This document shows positions 34,583 through 41,993 of a DNA stretch of 64,000 bases, one piece after another (within the stretch, counting starts at the first letter, position 1; the number at the start of each line of letters is the position of its first letter). The stretch covers positions 114,888-178,887 of the forward strand of contig NZ_CANLOB010000008.1 in NCBI RefSeq assembly GCF_947492815.1, in the 5' to 3' direction. This DNA is from an uncultured Dokdonia sp. (lineage in GTDB: Bacteria > Bacteroidota > Bacteroidia > Flavobacteriales > Flavobacteriaceae). The position numbers were made by a program, and so were the translations under genes. The notes beneath the pieces were generated by a model, which ran no database searches, was not told where the DNA came from, and saw only the letters and a program-made list of their open reading frames with translations.

Positions 34583-35259
34583 TGAGTAATCAAATAAAAT
34601 TAGCCCTTGCAGACGATGAATTATTATTCAGGCAAGGCTTACGCGCTATTTTAGCCAGAGAAAAAGAGTTTGACGTACTTTTTGACGCCACAGACGGACA
34701 AGACTTGATGGATCAGTTACGAGCTAGCGACAACCTACCAGATGTCATTCTTACTGACCTTAAAATGCCAGAATTAAACGGTGTAGAAGCTACAAAATTA
34801 ATACACAAAGAATTTCCAGAGGTAAAAATTATCGCCTTAACAAGTTACTTCAGCAAACCTTTTATTGTGAATATGATTTCTATAGGTGCTGTGGCCTATC
34901 TAGCCAAAAACAGCAGTCCTAAATTAATGGTCAAAACCATTAAGGAAGTTTATGAAAAAGGATTCTATTACGACACTCAAGTACTCAAGTTTATTCAGGA
35001 AGGACTTCTAAACCCTTCTGAAAAGAAGTTGAAATCCAACTTTGACACTACCTATTTTACAAAAAGAGAAAAAGAGGTCTTAGAACTTATTTGTAAACAA
35101 CACACTACCAATGAAATTGCAGAAGCCCTGTTTATTAGTCCACGCACGGTAGAAGGTCACCGTAATAATTTGTTACTAAAAACTGAATCTAAAAACATCG
35201 CTGGTCTCGTAGTATATGCTATCCAACACAAAATAGTAGATTTAGACAGTAAGTTTTGA
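34582..35259 (+). CDS. NarL/LuxR-family response regulator
   Basis: A 225-residue regulator with a receiver domain (ALADDELLFRQGL, phospho-acceptor Asp59 in VILTDLKMPELNG, then IALTSY and a YLAKNSSP loop) and a C-terminal LuxR helix-turn-helix near residues 160-215 (TKREKEVLELICKQHTTNEIAEALFISPRTVEGHRNNLL). It partners the kinase just upstream. An inverted repeat pair before the cassette is a possible autoregulatory site. A very strong terminator follows 41 bases after the stop. Confidence 0.93.
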   Translation: MSNQIKLALADDELLFRQGLRAILAREKEFDVLFDATDGQDLMDQLRASDNLPDVILTDLKMPELNGVEATKLIHKEFPEVKIIALTSYFSKPFIVNMISIGAVAYLAKNSSPKLMVKTIKEVYEKGFYYDTQVLKFIQEGLLNPSEKKLKSNFDTTYFTKREKEVLELICKQHTTNEIAEALFISPRTVEGHRNNLLLKTESKNIAGLVVYAIQHKIVDLDSKF

Positions 35260-35299
35260 AATTAAAATATAGTGCACAGAAGTAAGAGAAGAGATTAAA

Positions 35300-35340
35300 A
35301 AAATAGAGTAACACTCTAAATTAGAGTGTTACTCTATTTT
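35300..35340 (+). terminator. Strong terminator of the HK/RR cassette
   Basis: A 20-bp perfectly complementary stem (AAAATAGAGTAACACTCTAA and its reverse complement) around one base, then TTAATTTTAAC. The inner pairs will open to form the loop. It is nearly symmetric, so it can act on both strands. Confidence 0.9.
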
Positions 35341-35851
35341 TAATTTTAACTTCTAGATATCATTAAGATACTTTTTAGGACACCATCAAGAACGTGTGAA
35401 GTGGTATAAATATCAAAAAATAAATCTTTAAAGTTTAAATCTTGGAATTTAAAGTTCTAATTACAACCTAAAAAACACTTCCCAACTCCTCTTTTTTCCA
35501 AGGTGAGTATTCAAAGTGTCAATCTGAACGCAGTCAAGAAAAAATTTATCAATATCATCATAGGTCCAAATACTTTAAACTACAACTCTTTACTACGTCC
35601 TTCAACCAGCATTACATACGACGTATTGAAGTATTAAAGACACCACTCTTCTGAAAGATAATACTCTTAATATCAGCTTAAATAGAATTAAAATCAATTA
35701 TTTTCAGGACTCATAGAGGATTCTTTAACGTAACATCCTAACCTAAAATACGTCTAATTACAAAATACTTCCTTTTTTTAGTAATTTATTAGTATGAAAT
35801 ACGTCTAGTATATAGTATTTTTACAGTTCCTAAATTGATAATCAATTTATA
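35341..35851. other. Gene-free stretch of about 510 bases
   Basis: No coding frame or RNA recognised. The right part has a direct repeat AAATACGTCTA (35746-35756 and 35797-35807) and a related CATACGACGTATTGAAGTAT (about 35611-35630), 45 bases or more before the VTT protein gene; these could be control sites. Confidence 0.4.
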
Positions 35852-36466
35852 ATGAATCCTACAAAAACAAGAAAAAAGAGTCGTCTGCAATTATTGCATC
35901 AGTATTATAGCTATACAGGATTTTATAGCTTTATTAAAGATGCCTTAAAAAAAGCAGTACCTGCTATTCTTATTGTTGTTGGGATTTTATTACTTATCAA
36001 TTATTTCGTTATTGATGTAAATACAGCATTGACATACGTTATTGATAATTATTCTGATCTTACTATTATCCTTACGTTTCTTTTATCTGAATCTATATTA
36101 GGGATTATTCCTCCTGAACTATTTATTGCGTGGAGTGGCAAAACAGCAACACCTCTTATAAGTTTAACGTTGCTAGCTACCATGTCATATCTAGGTGGTA
36201 TTTTTTCGTTTTTTATGGGTAAAGGAATTACTAAAATTCCTGCAGTACATGAGTATCTAGAAGTACGAATGAAAAAGCACATCAAGAATACCCGTAAATG
36301 GGGTGGTCTTATTATTGCTGTAGGAGCCTTACTTCCTATTCCATTTGCAATGACAAGTATAGCCGCAGGAATGATTAAGTATAAGTTTACGAATTACTTA
36401 TTATTTGGCGCTTTACGTTATATACGTTTTTATGCGTATGCCCTTGTTATTTTCAAACTTGTATAA
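35852..36466 (+). CDS. VTT/DedA-like membrane protein
   Basis: A 204-residue protein with four or five membrane segments (AVPAILIVVGILLLINYFV, DLTIILTFLLSESILGIIPPELFIAW, LISLTLLATMSYLGGIFSFFMGKG, WGGLIIAVGALLPIPFAMTSIAAGMI). The PPELF-type segment and the ALLPIPFAMTSIAAG segment resemble the VTT (SNARE-associated/DedA) fold used by lipid scramblases and flippases. The assignment rests on these patterns and recall of similar flavobacterial proteins. Stands alone. Confidence 0.6.
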   Translation: MNPTKTRKKSRLQLLHQYYSYTGFYSFIKDALKKAVPAILIVVGILLLINYFVIDVNTALTYVIDNYSDLTIILTFLLSESILGIIPPELFIAWSGKTATPLISLTLLATMSYLGGIFSFFMGKGITKIPAVHEYLEVRMKKHIKNTRKWGGLIIAVGALLPIPFAMTSIAAGMIKYKFTNYLLFGALRYIRFYAYALVIFKLV

Positions 36467-36526
36467 GTTAAGAAGGTAATTTACCATACGTTTTGTGTTA
36501 TTCTTTATAAACCCTACTGTAGGCAA

Positions 36527-36540
36527 TTTCGCGAAAGCGG
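36527..36540. repeat. Dispersed palindrome, partial, intergenic
   Basis: TTTCGCGAAAGCGG: core intact, left arm lost (CAA before it). Lies between convergent genes. Confidence 0.7.
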
Positions 36541-36628
36541 AAATAGTCACAACGAGATCATACTACTAATAAGTAGTATTCCAATAAAACTATAACCCTA
36601 TATAATAAGCAACTTCGCAGTAGCCTTA

Positions 36629-37249
36629 CTATGAGATATTGTATAACTTTTTATACTCATCTAGAAAATGCTGTCTATGTTCTAAGCCATTAAATCCTCC
36701 GTTGATGAGTTTTGTTACCATATGGATATCATCCGTATCGGCATATCGATTGATTCTTCGTTTTTTCCAAAACCAACACGCAGAAGATAATGCCCATTCG
36801 GGTTGTACCACCAAGTCTGGATGAGATACAAAGTCTTGCCCAGTTGCATCAGAAAACGATTTATAGTTAGCTTTCCCAGTTAATTGTATCAAACCACGAC
36901 CTCTAAAACGCCATCCATCACCACTCGCTTCACTTCCATTACCAATTCTATTAGCATATACCTTATTAGCTATTTTTTCAGGTTTTCTTGCATAGCTTTC
37001 GGCAGCTACCAATGTAGGAAAATACTTCCTAAAGACAGCATACAATGCTTTAGCTGAATAATTTAAATTTTCTGATACATATTTAAAACTCCCGCTCTCA
37101 TGGGATATTTGCGCTAAAAAATGTGCTTTACGTAACGGTGTATTTATCTCATACTCATTCAGTATTGCTTCATAAATATCAAGATAGGGCTCTATGTTTT
37201 TCCAACTTACATCCGGTATAACTGTTTGAAATTGTTCTTTTGTAATCAT
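36629..37249 (-). CDS. GH19 chitinase-like endolysin (peptidoglycan hydrolase)
   Basis: A 206-residue, single-domain glycoside hydrolase family 19 protein. Catalytic-type Glu51 is in AHFLAQISHESGSF, a second acidic site Glu60 in YVSENLNYSAKAL, and the substrate groove motif GDGWRFRGRGLIQLTGKANY lies near residues 110-130. Phage endolysins of this type cut peptidoglycan. There is no signal peptide, so release would need another route; the membrane protein encoded 2 bases upstream could be that partner. No prophage structural genes surround it. Confidence 0.88.
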   Translation of the reverse strand: MITKEQFQTVIPDVSWKNIEPYLDIYEAILNEYEINTPLRKAHFLAQISHESGSFKYVSENLNYSAKALYAVFRKYFPTLVAAESYARKPEKIANKVYANRIGNGSEASGDGWRFRGRGLIQLTGKANYKSFSDATGQDFVSHPDLVVQPEWALSSACWFWKKRRINRYADTDDIHMVTKLINGGFNGLEHRQHFLDEYKKLYNIS

Positions 37250-37251
37250 AA

Positions 37252-38046
37252 TTATTGTGAATTAGAGGGTGCAAATATGGCCTTAAGACGATCTATAAGC
37301 CCTTGTAATACACTAAATATGGCATCCGAAGAAAAACCTCCTATCAGTGCAAGAACACTTTTATTGAATAAATTAATGCTCTCTGGATCTTTCGTGTAGA
37401 AATTAAGTATCTCAGACATAATAAGTCCAGAAATAACTCCTAACACAATAAGTGCAATATAATAGATCGTATCTTCTGGCACTAGATTTCCATTTTTAAC
37501 CGAAGTACTTACATTTTTAAGTAAATAAAATACGACCCCAAGTCCTGATATAGAAGCGAGGTAAGCAAGATTAAGCAATAAAGAGACACCATGATTATTC
37601 ATAACCCCAAGATCCAAAGATTCATTATTAACATCTTCTGTAGATCCTGTAACAATAAATGTTACTAAAAAAATAATGGCCAAAATAATTAGATTACGTA
37701 CTAACGGTAACTTGCTAAAAAGTGATTTGTCAATATTTTTCTCTCTTAACTTTTTAGTAAAAGCAATAGATTTTGGAGTAGCGGGTGCTATATTTTTACA
37801 CAACATGTTATGCGCATTCACTAAATTATCTACTGAACAATTTTGTATAAGATTTACTACATCAGTATTAATAGTAATACCATTATATACTGCAAATGAG
37901 AGCATTTCATTAATCTCTTCACTCATTTTTCCTTTAACCTCATCAGAAATACCATACTTCTTTTGAGTATCCTTGGTTGTAGGAGTTGCTTGAGATGATG
38001 TTGCAGTAGTATCTGCTGTTGGTGTTGTTTTAGTGGTTGTTGCCAT
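37252..38046 (-). CDS. Membrane protein coupled to an endolysin gene (holin-like?)
   Basis: A 264-residue protein. Residues 1-30 are a Thr/Ala/Gln-rich low-complexity segment, then a soluble helical part to about 110. Four membrane segments follow (LVRNLIILAIIFLVTFIV, VSLLLNLAYLASISGLGVVFYLL, TIYYIALIVLGVISGLIMSEIL, SVLALIGGFSSDAIFSVL). I do not recognise the family. The stop is 2 bases from the GH19 start, so both proteins come from one message. This gives the arrangement of a holin-endolysin cassette, but the protein is larger than typical holins. Confidence 0.6.
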   Translation of the reverse strand: MATTTKTTPTADTTATSSQATPTTKDTQKKYGISDEVKGKMSEEINEMLSFAVYNGITINTDVVNLIQNCSVDNLVNAHNMLCKNIAPATPKSIAFTKKLREKNIDKSLFSKLPLVRNLIILAIIFLVTFIVTGSTEDVNNESLDLGVMNNHGVSLLLNLAYLASISGLGVVFYLLKNVSTSVKNGNLVPEDTIYYIALIVLGVISGLIMSEILNFYTKDPESINLFNKSVLALIGGFSSDAIFSVLQGLIDRLKAIFAPSNSQ

Positions 38047-38304
38047 GAATGAGGGTAGCTTTTATTTGCTTATAACCAAACTTACTTTAATCATACCCCA
38101 CATTTAAAGGGGTTCTTATCTGTTTTTAAAATCAGGTATTATTACGGTATTCTAATTATTTAAAAATCAGTAGTGTCCTTAATTTATAAGTTTTGGATAC
38201 TAGCGCCTAATATATTAAAAATACACACATCATTTTAAATACATAACCCTATAACTTTTTAGCTTTCTCTCGTATCTTAGCATTTCGATTAGAGAACCAC
38301 AATT

Positions 38305-38883
38305 ATGACACTTGTTTTTGCCACAAATAATCCTAATAAACTTAAAGAAGTCCAATCGTTATTACCTGATTCTATTCAATTAAAAAGTCTAGAAGATATA
38401 GGATGTACCGAAGATATTATTGAAGATGCTCCTACCATAGAAGGGAATGCTTTACTTAAAGCAAATTATGTAAAAGAAAAATATGGATATGATTGTTTTG
38501 CAGATGATACGGGTCTTGAAGTCACATCATTAAACGGAGCACCTGGTGTATATTCTGCTCGCTATGCAGGTCCTCAAAAAAATGCATCAGACAATATGAA
38601 CAAACTACTCATTAGTTTGGCAGTTCAAACAGATCGAAGCGCGCAATTTAAAACGGTTATCGCTTTCGCGAAAGCGGACAAAACCTACACCTTTGAAGGT
38701 ATTTGCAAAGGTCAGATCACAAAAGAACGTCATGGTAATGGCGGTTTTGGTTATGATCCTATTTTTATGCCAGACGGTTATGATGCAACATTTGCACAAA
38801 TGGCACTAGCGCTAAAAGGAAAAATAGGTCACCGAGGAAAGGCAGTTAGAAAGTTTATAGACTATGTCAATAGTATTGATTGA
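38305..38883 (+). CDS. rdgB: Non-canonical purine NTP pyrophosphatase (RdgB/HAM1)
   Basis: A 192-residue enzyme that hydrolyses ITP, dITP and XTP to the monophosphates and keeps them out of DNA and RNA. Signature parts: LVFATNNPNKLKEVQ at the start, CFADDTGLEVTSLNGAPGVYSARYAG near residue 65-90, and HGNGGFGYDPIFMPDGYDATFAQM near 138-160. Normal length. The palindrome at 38661-38676 is read as AFAKA in a surface strand region. Stands alone. Confidence 0.96.
   Translation: MTLVFATNNPNKLKEVQSLLPDSIQLKSLEDIGCTEDIIEDAPTIEGNALLKANYVKEKYGYDCFADDTGLEVTSLNGAPGVYSARYAGPQKNASDNMNKLLISLAVQTDRSAQFKTVIAFAKADKTYTFEGICKGQITKERHGNGGFGYDPIFMPDGYDATFAQMALALKGKIGHRGKAVRKFIDYVNSID
38661..38676. repeat. Dispersed palindrome, in CDS
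   Basis: CGCTTTCGCGAAAGCG, perfect over 16 bp, read as AFAKA (VIAFAKADK) in rdgB. Confidence 0.9.
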
Positions 38884-38926
38884 TCTTATTTTTCAACTTA
38901 AATAGTGGTAATCCATTAATTAAACG

Positions 38927-38934
38927 TACTTTTG
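38927..38934 (+). promoter_or_regulatory. -7 promoter element of the DEAD-box helicase gene
   Basis: TACTTTTG followed by CACC, matching TAnnTTTG. It places the transcript start near 38940, giving a leader of about 120 bases. Confidence 0.65.
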
Positions 38935-38942
38935 CACCTTCA

Positions 38943-39060
38943 AAACCTCAGGGTGAGGTTTGTATCGATACATAATCGGTACACATGTGTTGATCGAAGC
39001 AAGTGGTTTTTTTACGTCGTTGCGCTTCCTACAGCACACTAACGTATTAAAATATATCAA
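38943..39060 (+). promoter_or_regulatory. Structured 5' leader of the helicase gene
   Basis: The leader begins with a hairpin AAACCTCA GGG TGAGGTTT (38943-38961) at the expected 5' end, followed by GATCGAAGC-type and TCGATACATAATCGG elements that could form further stems. Long structured leaders are typical of cold-shock-induced DEAD-box helicase genes, so temperature or autoregulation at the RNA level is plausible. Confidence 0.45.
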
Positions 39061-41037
39061 ATGACATTTGATCAATTAGGCTTAAACGAGCCTTTACTTC
39101 AAGCTATTGAAGACATGGGGTTTGTAACCCCTTCAGAAATTCAAGCAAAAGCAATTCCTACATTACTTGAAGAAGAACAAGACATGGTAGCGCTTGCGCA
39201 AACCGGAACAGGAAAAACAGCTGCTTTTGGCTTTCCATTATTACAAAAAATAGACGCTTCAAGTCGCACAACACAAGGACTTATTATTGCGCCTACTCGT
39301 GAGCTTTGTTTACAGATTACAAACGAGATGAAATTATATGCAAAACATATAAAAGGATTACGTGTTGTTGCTGTATATGGCGGAACAAATATACAAGAGC
39401 AAGCTAGAGAAGTATCAAAAGGAGCTCAAATTGTAGTAGCTACTCCTGGACGTATGCAGGATATGATGCGTAGAGGCATGGTAGATATTACAAAACTAAG
39501 TTACTGTGTATTAGATGAAGCAGATGAAATGCTTAACATGGGATTCTATGAGGATATCACTACGATTCTAGCAGATACTCCTGAAGATAAACTAACATGG
39601 TTGTTTAGTGCAACTATGCCTAGAGAAGTTGCTCGTATTGCAAAAGAATTTATGGTAAATCCTCTAGAGATTACTGTAGGTTCAAAAAATGAAGGCGCAA
39701 AAAATGTATCACATGAGTTTTATGTAGTACATACACGCGATCGTTACCAAGCATTAAAACGTCTAGCCGATGCAAATCCAGACATATTTTCTGTGATTTT
39801 TTGTCGTACTAAAAGAGATACCCAAAAAGTAGCAGAACTTTTAATAGAAGATGGCTATAATGCTGCTGCGCTTCACGGAGATTTAAGTCAGAATCAGCGT
39901 GATCTTGTGATGAAGAGCTTTAGAGGAAGACAAATCCAAATGCTTGTCGCTACAGATGTTGCCGCTCGTGGTATTGATGTAGATGATATTACACACGTAA
40001 TCAACTACCAACTTCCTGACGAAATAGAAACATACACACACCGTTCTGGTCGTACAGGTCGTGCCGGAAAGACAGGTACTTCTATGGTTGTTGTGACTAA
40101 AAGTGAGATGCGTAAAATCAAACAACTAGAAAAAATTCTAGGCAAAAAGTTTGAGCAAAAAACAATTCCAGATGGAAAAGAGATTACACAAGTACAACTT
40201 TTTCATCTTGCAAATAAAATAAATAATACAGAGGTTAATCATGAGATCGATAGTTATCTTCCAGCAATAGAGGAAGTACTTGAAGATCTTTCAAAGGAAG
40301 AATTGATCAAGAAAGTATTTTCTGTAGAGTTTACACGTTTCTTTAATTATTATAAGAAAGCAAAAGACCTTAATCAAAATGCGGTTGCTGCTTTTAAAGA
40401 AGAATCTGGAGATACAACACGTTATTTCATTAATGTAGGTCGTAAAGATGATTTTGACTGGATGAAGTTAAAAGACTTCTTAAAGGAAAAAACAGGACTT
40501 GGACAGGATGGTATTTACCGTGTAGACTGTAAAGACAGTTTCTCATTCTTTAATACAGATACAGAACATAAAGAAAAAATCATTGCGCTATTTGAAGACT
40601 TTACATTAGACGGACGTCGTGTAAGTGTAGAAGAAACACAAGGTGGCGGTGGCCGTGATCGTAAGCGTGGTGGTGGAGATCGCAGACGTAATGATCGTCG
40701 TGGCGGCGGTGGTAGAGATCGTCGTGGCAGTAGTTTTAAAGGAGGTGGAGATCGCAGAAGAAATAATGATGATAGACGTGGTGGCGGAGATCGACGTCGC
40801 AACAGTGATGATCGTTCTCGTGAAAATAGCTCTGATGGTAGACGCCGTCGTAATGATGCAGACAGACCTTCTTATAGTGGTTCTGAAGGAGGAGGAGGAA
40901 GACGTCGTTCTTCATCTTCATCAGAAGATCGTAGACCAACACGTGCAGAACGTGGTGGCCCAAGATCTCCTCGTAGATCTAATGAGGGAGGCGCTTCAAA
41001 TTCCCCATTTTCAGGAAAGAGAAGACGTCGTAGCTAA
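39061..41037 (+). CDS. DEAD-box RNA helicase (DeaD/CsdA-like) with Arg/Gly-rich tail
   Basis: A 658-residue ATP-dependent RNA helicase. Motifs: Q motif near residue 25 (FVTPSEIQAKAIP), Walker A AQTGTGKT at 46-53, DEAD at 152-155, SAT at 183-185, and YTHRSGRTGRAG for motif VI near 325. A DbpA-type RNA-binding domain spans about 470-545 (YFINVGRKDDFDWMKLKDFLKE, DSFSFFNTD). The last 110 residues are a disordered tail of RRGGGDRRRN-type repeats. The enzyme likely unwinds rRNA or structured mRNAs, as in ribosome assembly and cold adaptation. Confidence 0.93.
   Translation: MTFDQLGLNEPLLQAIEDMGFVTPSEIQAKAIPTLLEEEQDMVALAQTGTGKTAAFGFPLLQKIDASSRTTQGLIIAPTRELCLQITNEMKLYAKHIKGLRVVAVYGGTNIQEQAREVSKGAQIVVATPGRMQDMMRRGMVDITKLSYCVLDEADEMLNMGFYEDITTILADTPEDKLTWLFSATMPREVARIAKEFMVNPLEITVGSKNEGAKNVSHEFYVVHTRDRYQALKRLADANPDIFSVIFCRTKRDTQKVAELLIEDGYNAAALHGDLSQNQRDLVMKSFRGRQIQMLVATDVAARGIDVDDITHVINYQLPDEIETYTHRSGRTGRAGKTGTSMVVVTKSEMRKIKQLEKILGKKFEQKTIPDGKEITQVQLFHLANKINNTEVNHEIDSYLPAIEEVLEDLSKEELIKKVFSVEFTRFFNYYKKAKDLNQNAVAAFKEESGDTTRYFINVGRKDDFDWMKLKDFLKEKTGLGQDGIYRVDCKDSFSFFNTDTEHKEKIIALFEDFTLDGRRVSVEETQGGGGRDRKRGGGDRRRNDRRGGGGRDRRGSSFKGGGDRRRNNDDRRGGGDRRRNSDDRSRENSSDGRRRRNDADRPSYSGSEGGGGRRRSSSSSEDRRPTRAERGGPRSPRRSNEGGASNSPFSGKRRRRS
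40640..41030 (+). repeat. Repetitive coding sequence for Arg/Gly/Asp tail
   Basis: Imperfect repeats of GGTGGTGGAGATCGCAGACG-type units encode GGGDRRR blocks at the helicase C-terminus. They create long but spurious open frames on both strands here. Confidence 0.8.
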
Positions 41038-41125
41038 ATAGAAGGAATATTTAATTGTTATATTTATGGTAAAAATGTAGTTTTGGCTAGGTTTTAGCGA
41101 CATAATCCATAAATTAACACCCGCT

Positions 41126-41935
41126 ATGAGAAGATTATTATTTATATTACTACTGTTAAGTGGATTAACAAGCGTTCATGCGCAAGATGATACAACACCT
41201 ACACAGGAAAAGGATTCGGTTGCTACGCTACAGAAAGGCTTTATCAATGGATCAGTTTTAAGCTCATCTACAGATCAAGCATTACAAAATGTAAATATTG
41301 TAAATCTTACCAACCTGAAAGGAGCTATTACTGATAACAAAGGAGAATTTGTAATCAAAGCTCAAGCAGATGATACGTTATTTTTCTCTTACTTAGGGTA
41401 TAAAACTTTACAAGTACGTGTAAGTGCCGATTGGATAAAGTACGGGAATGTAAAAATAAAAATGACAGAAGTAGGAATTGCACTGGAAGAAGTAGTCGTT
41501 CAAGAAATTCAATTGACTGGTTACTTAGAGATAGATGCAAAGCGAATTCCTATTTATAATAACTCTCGCTTTAGTATTTCTGGATTGAATACAGGATATG
41601 AAGGTGGTAAATCACAACCTGGAGCAGTTTCTAAGGTTATCAATGCTATTTTTAATCCTGCCGATTTACTCTATAATCTCTTCGGAAAAAAACCCGAGCA
41701 ACTCAAGAAGATGCGAAAAATGAAGGAAGACGACAAAGTACGTAATCTTCTAGAGAAAAAATTTGACAGAGAAACCTTAGTAGCTTTACTTCAAATAGAC
41801 AAAAACGACATAGACGCTATTTTGAACAATTGTAATTATTCTGACAACTTTATTGTCACTGCAAATGACCTTCAAATTCTGGATGCAATCAGTGAATGTT
41901 ATGAGGAGTACAGAGTACTGCAAAGAAAAGATTAA
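41126..41935 (+). CDS. Carboxypeptidase-like regulatory domain protein
   Basis: A 269-residue protein with signal peptide MRRLLFILLLLSGLTSVHAQ. Residues about 38-118 form a CarboxypepD_reg-like beta-sandwich (FINGSVLSSSTDQALQNVNIVNLTNLKGAITDNKGEFVIKAQADDTLFFSYLGYKTLQVRV). The C-terminal part is helical and basic (KKMRKMKEDDKVRNLLEKKFDRETLVALLQIDKNDIDAIL). In flavobacteria such proteins occur as envelope proteins without a barrel. No partner is evident here. Confidence 0.8.
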   Translation: MRRLLFILLLLSGLTSVHAQDDTTPTQEKDSVATLQKGFINGSVLSSSTDQALQNVNIVNLTNLKGAITDNKGEFVIKAQADDTLFFSYLGYKTLQVRVSADWIKYGNVKIKMTEVGIALEEVVVQEIQLTGYLEIDAKRIPIYNNSRFSISGLNTGYEGGKSQPGAVSKVINAIFNPADLLYNLFGKKPEQLKKMRKMKEDDKVRNLLEKKFDRETLVALLQIDKNDIDAILNNCNYSDNFIVTANDLQILDAISECYEEYRVLQRKD

Positions 41936-41954
41936 ATTAAAAATAAAAGATATC

Positions 41955-41993
41955 AAACTAAAAATCTCGCTCAAAAAGCGAGATTTTTAGTTT
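41955..41993. terminator. Bidirectional terminator overlapping a stop codon
   Basis: A 17-bp perfect stem (AAACTAAAAATCTCGCT / AGCGAGATTTTTAGTTT) with loop CAAAA, between convergent genes. It contains the TAA stop of the minus-strand histidine kinase gene (41987-41989). Confidence 0.9.

Noticed and set aside
40515..41041. Long open frames antisense to and out of frame with the helicase tail
   Set aside because: They arise from the repetitive GGTGGTGGAGATCG-type coding repeats; the composition (runs of Pro/Arg/Leu or Val/Ile/Met) is non-protein-like and the helicase frame explains the region fully.
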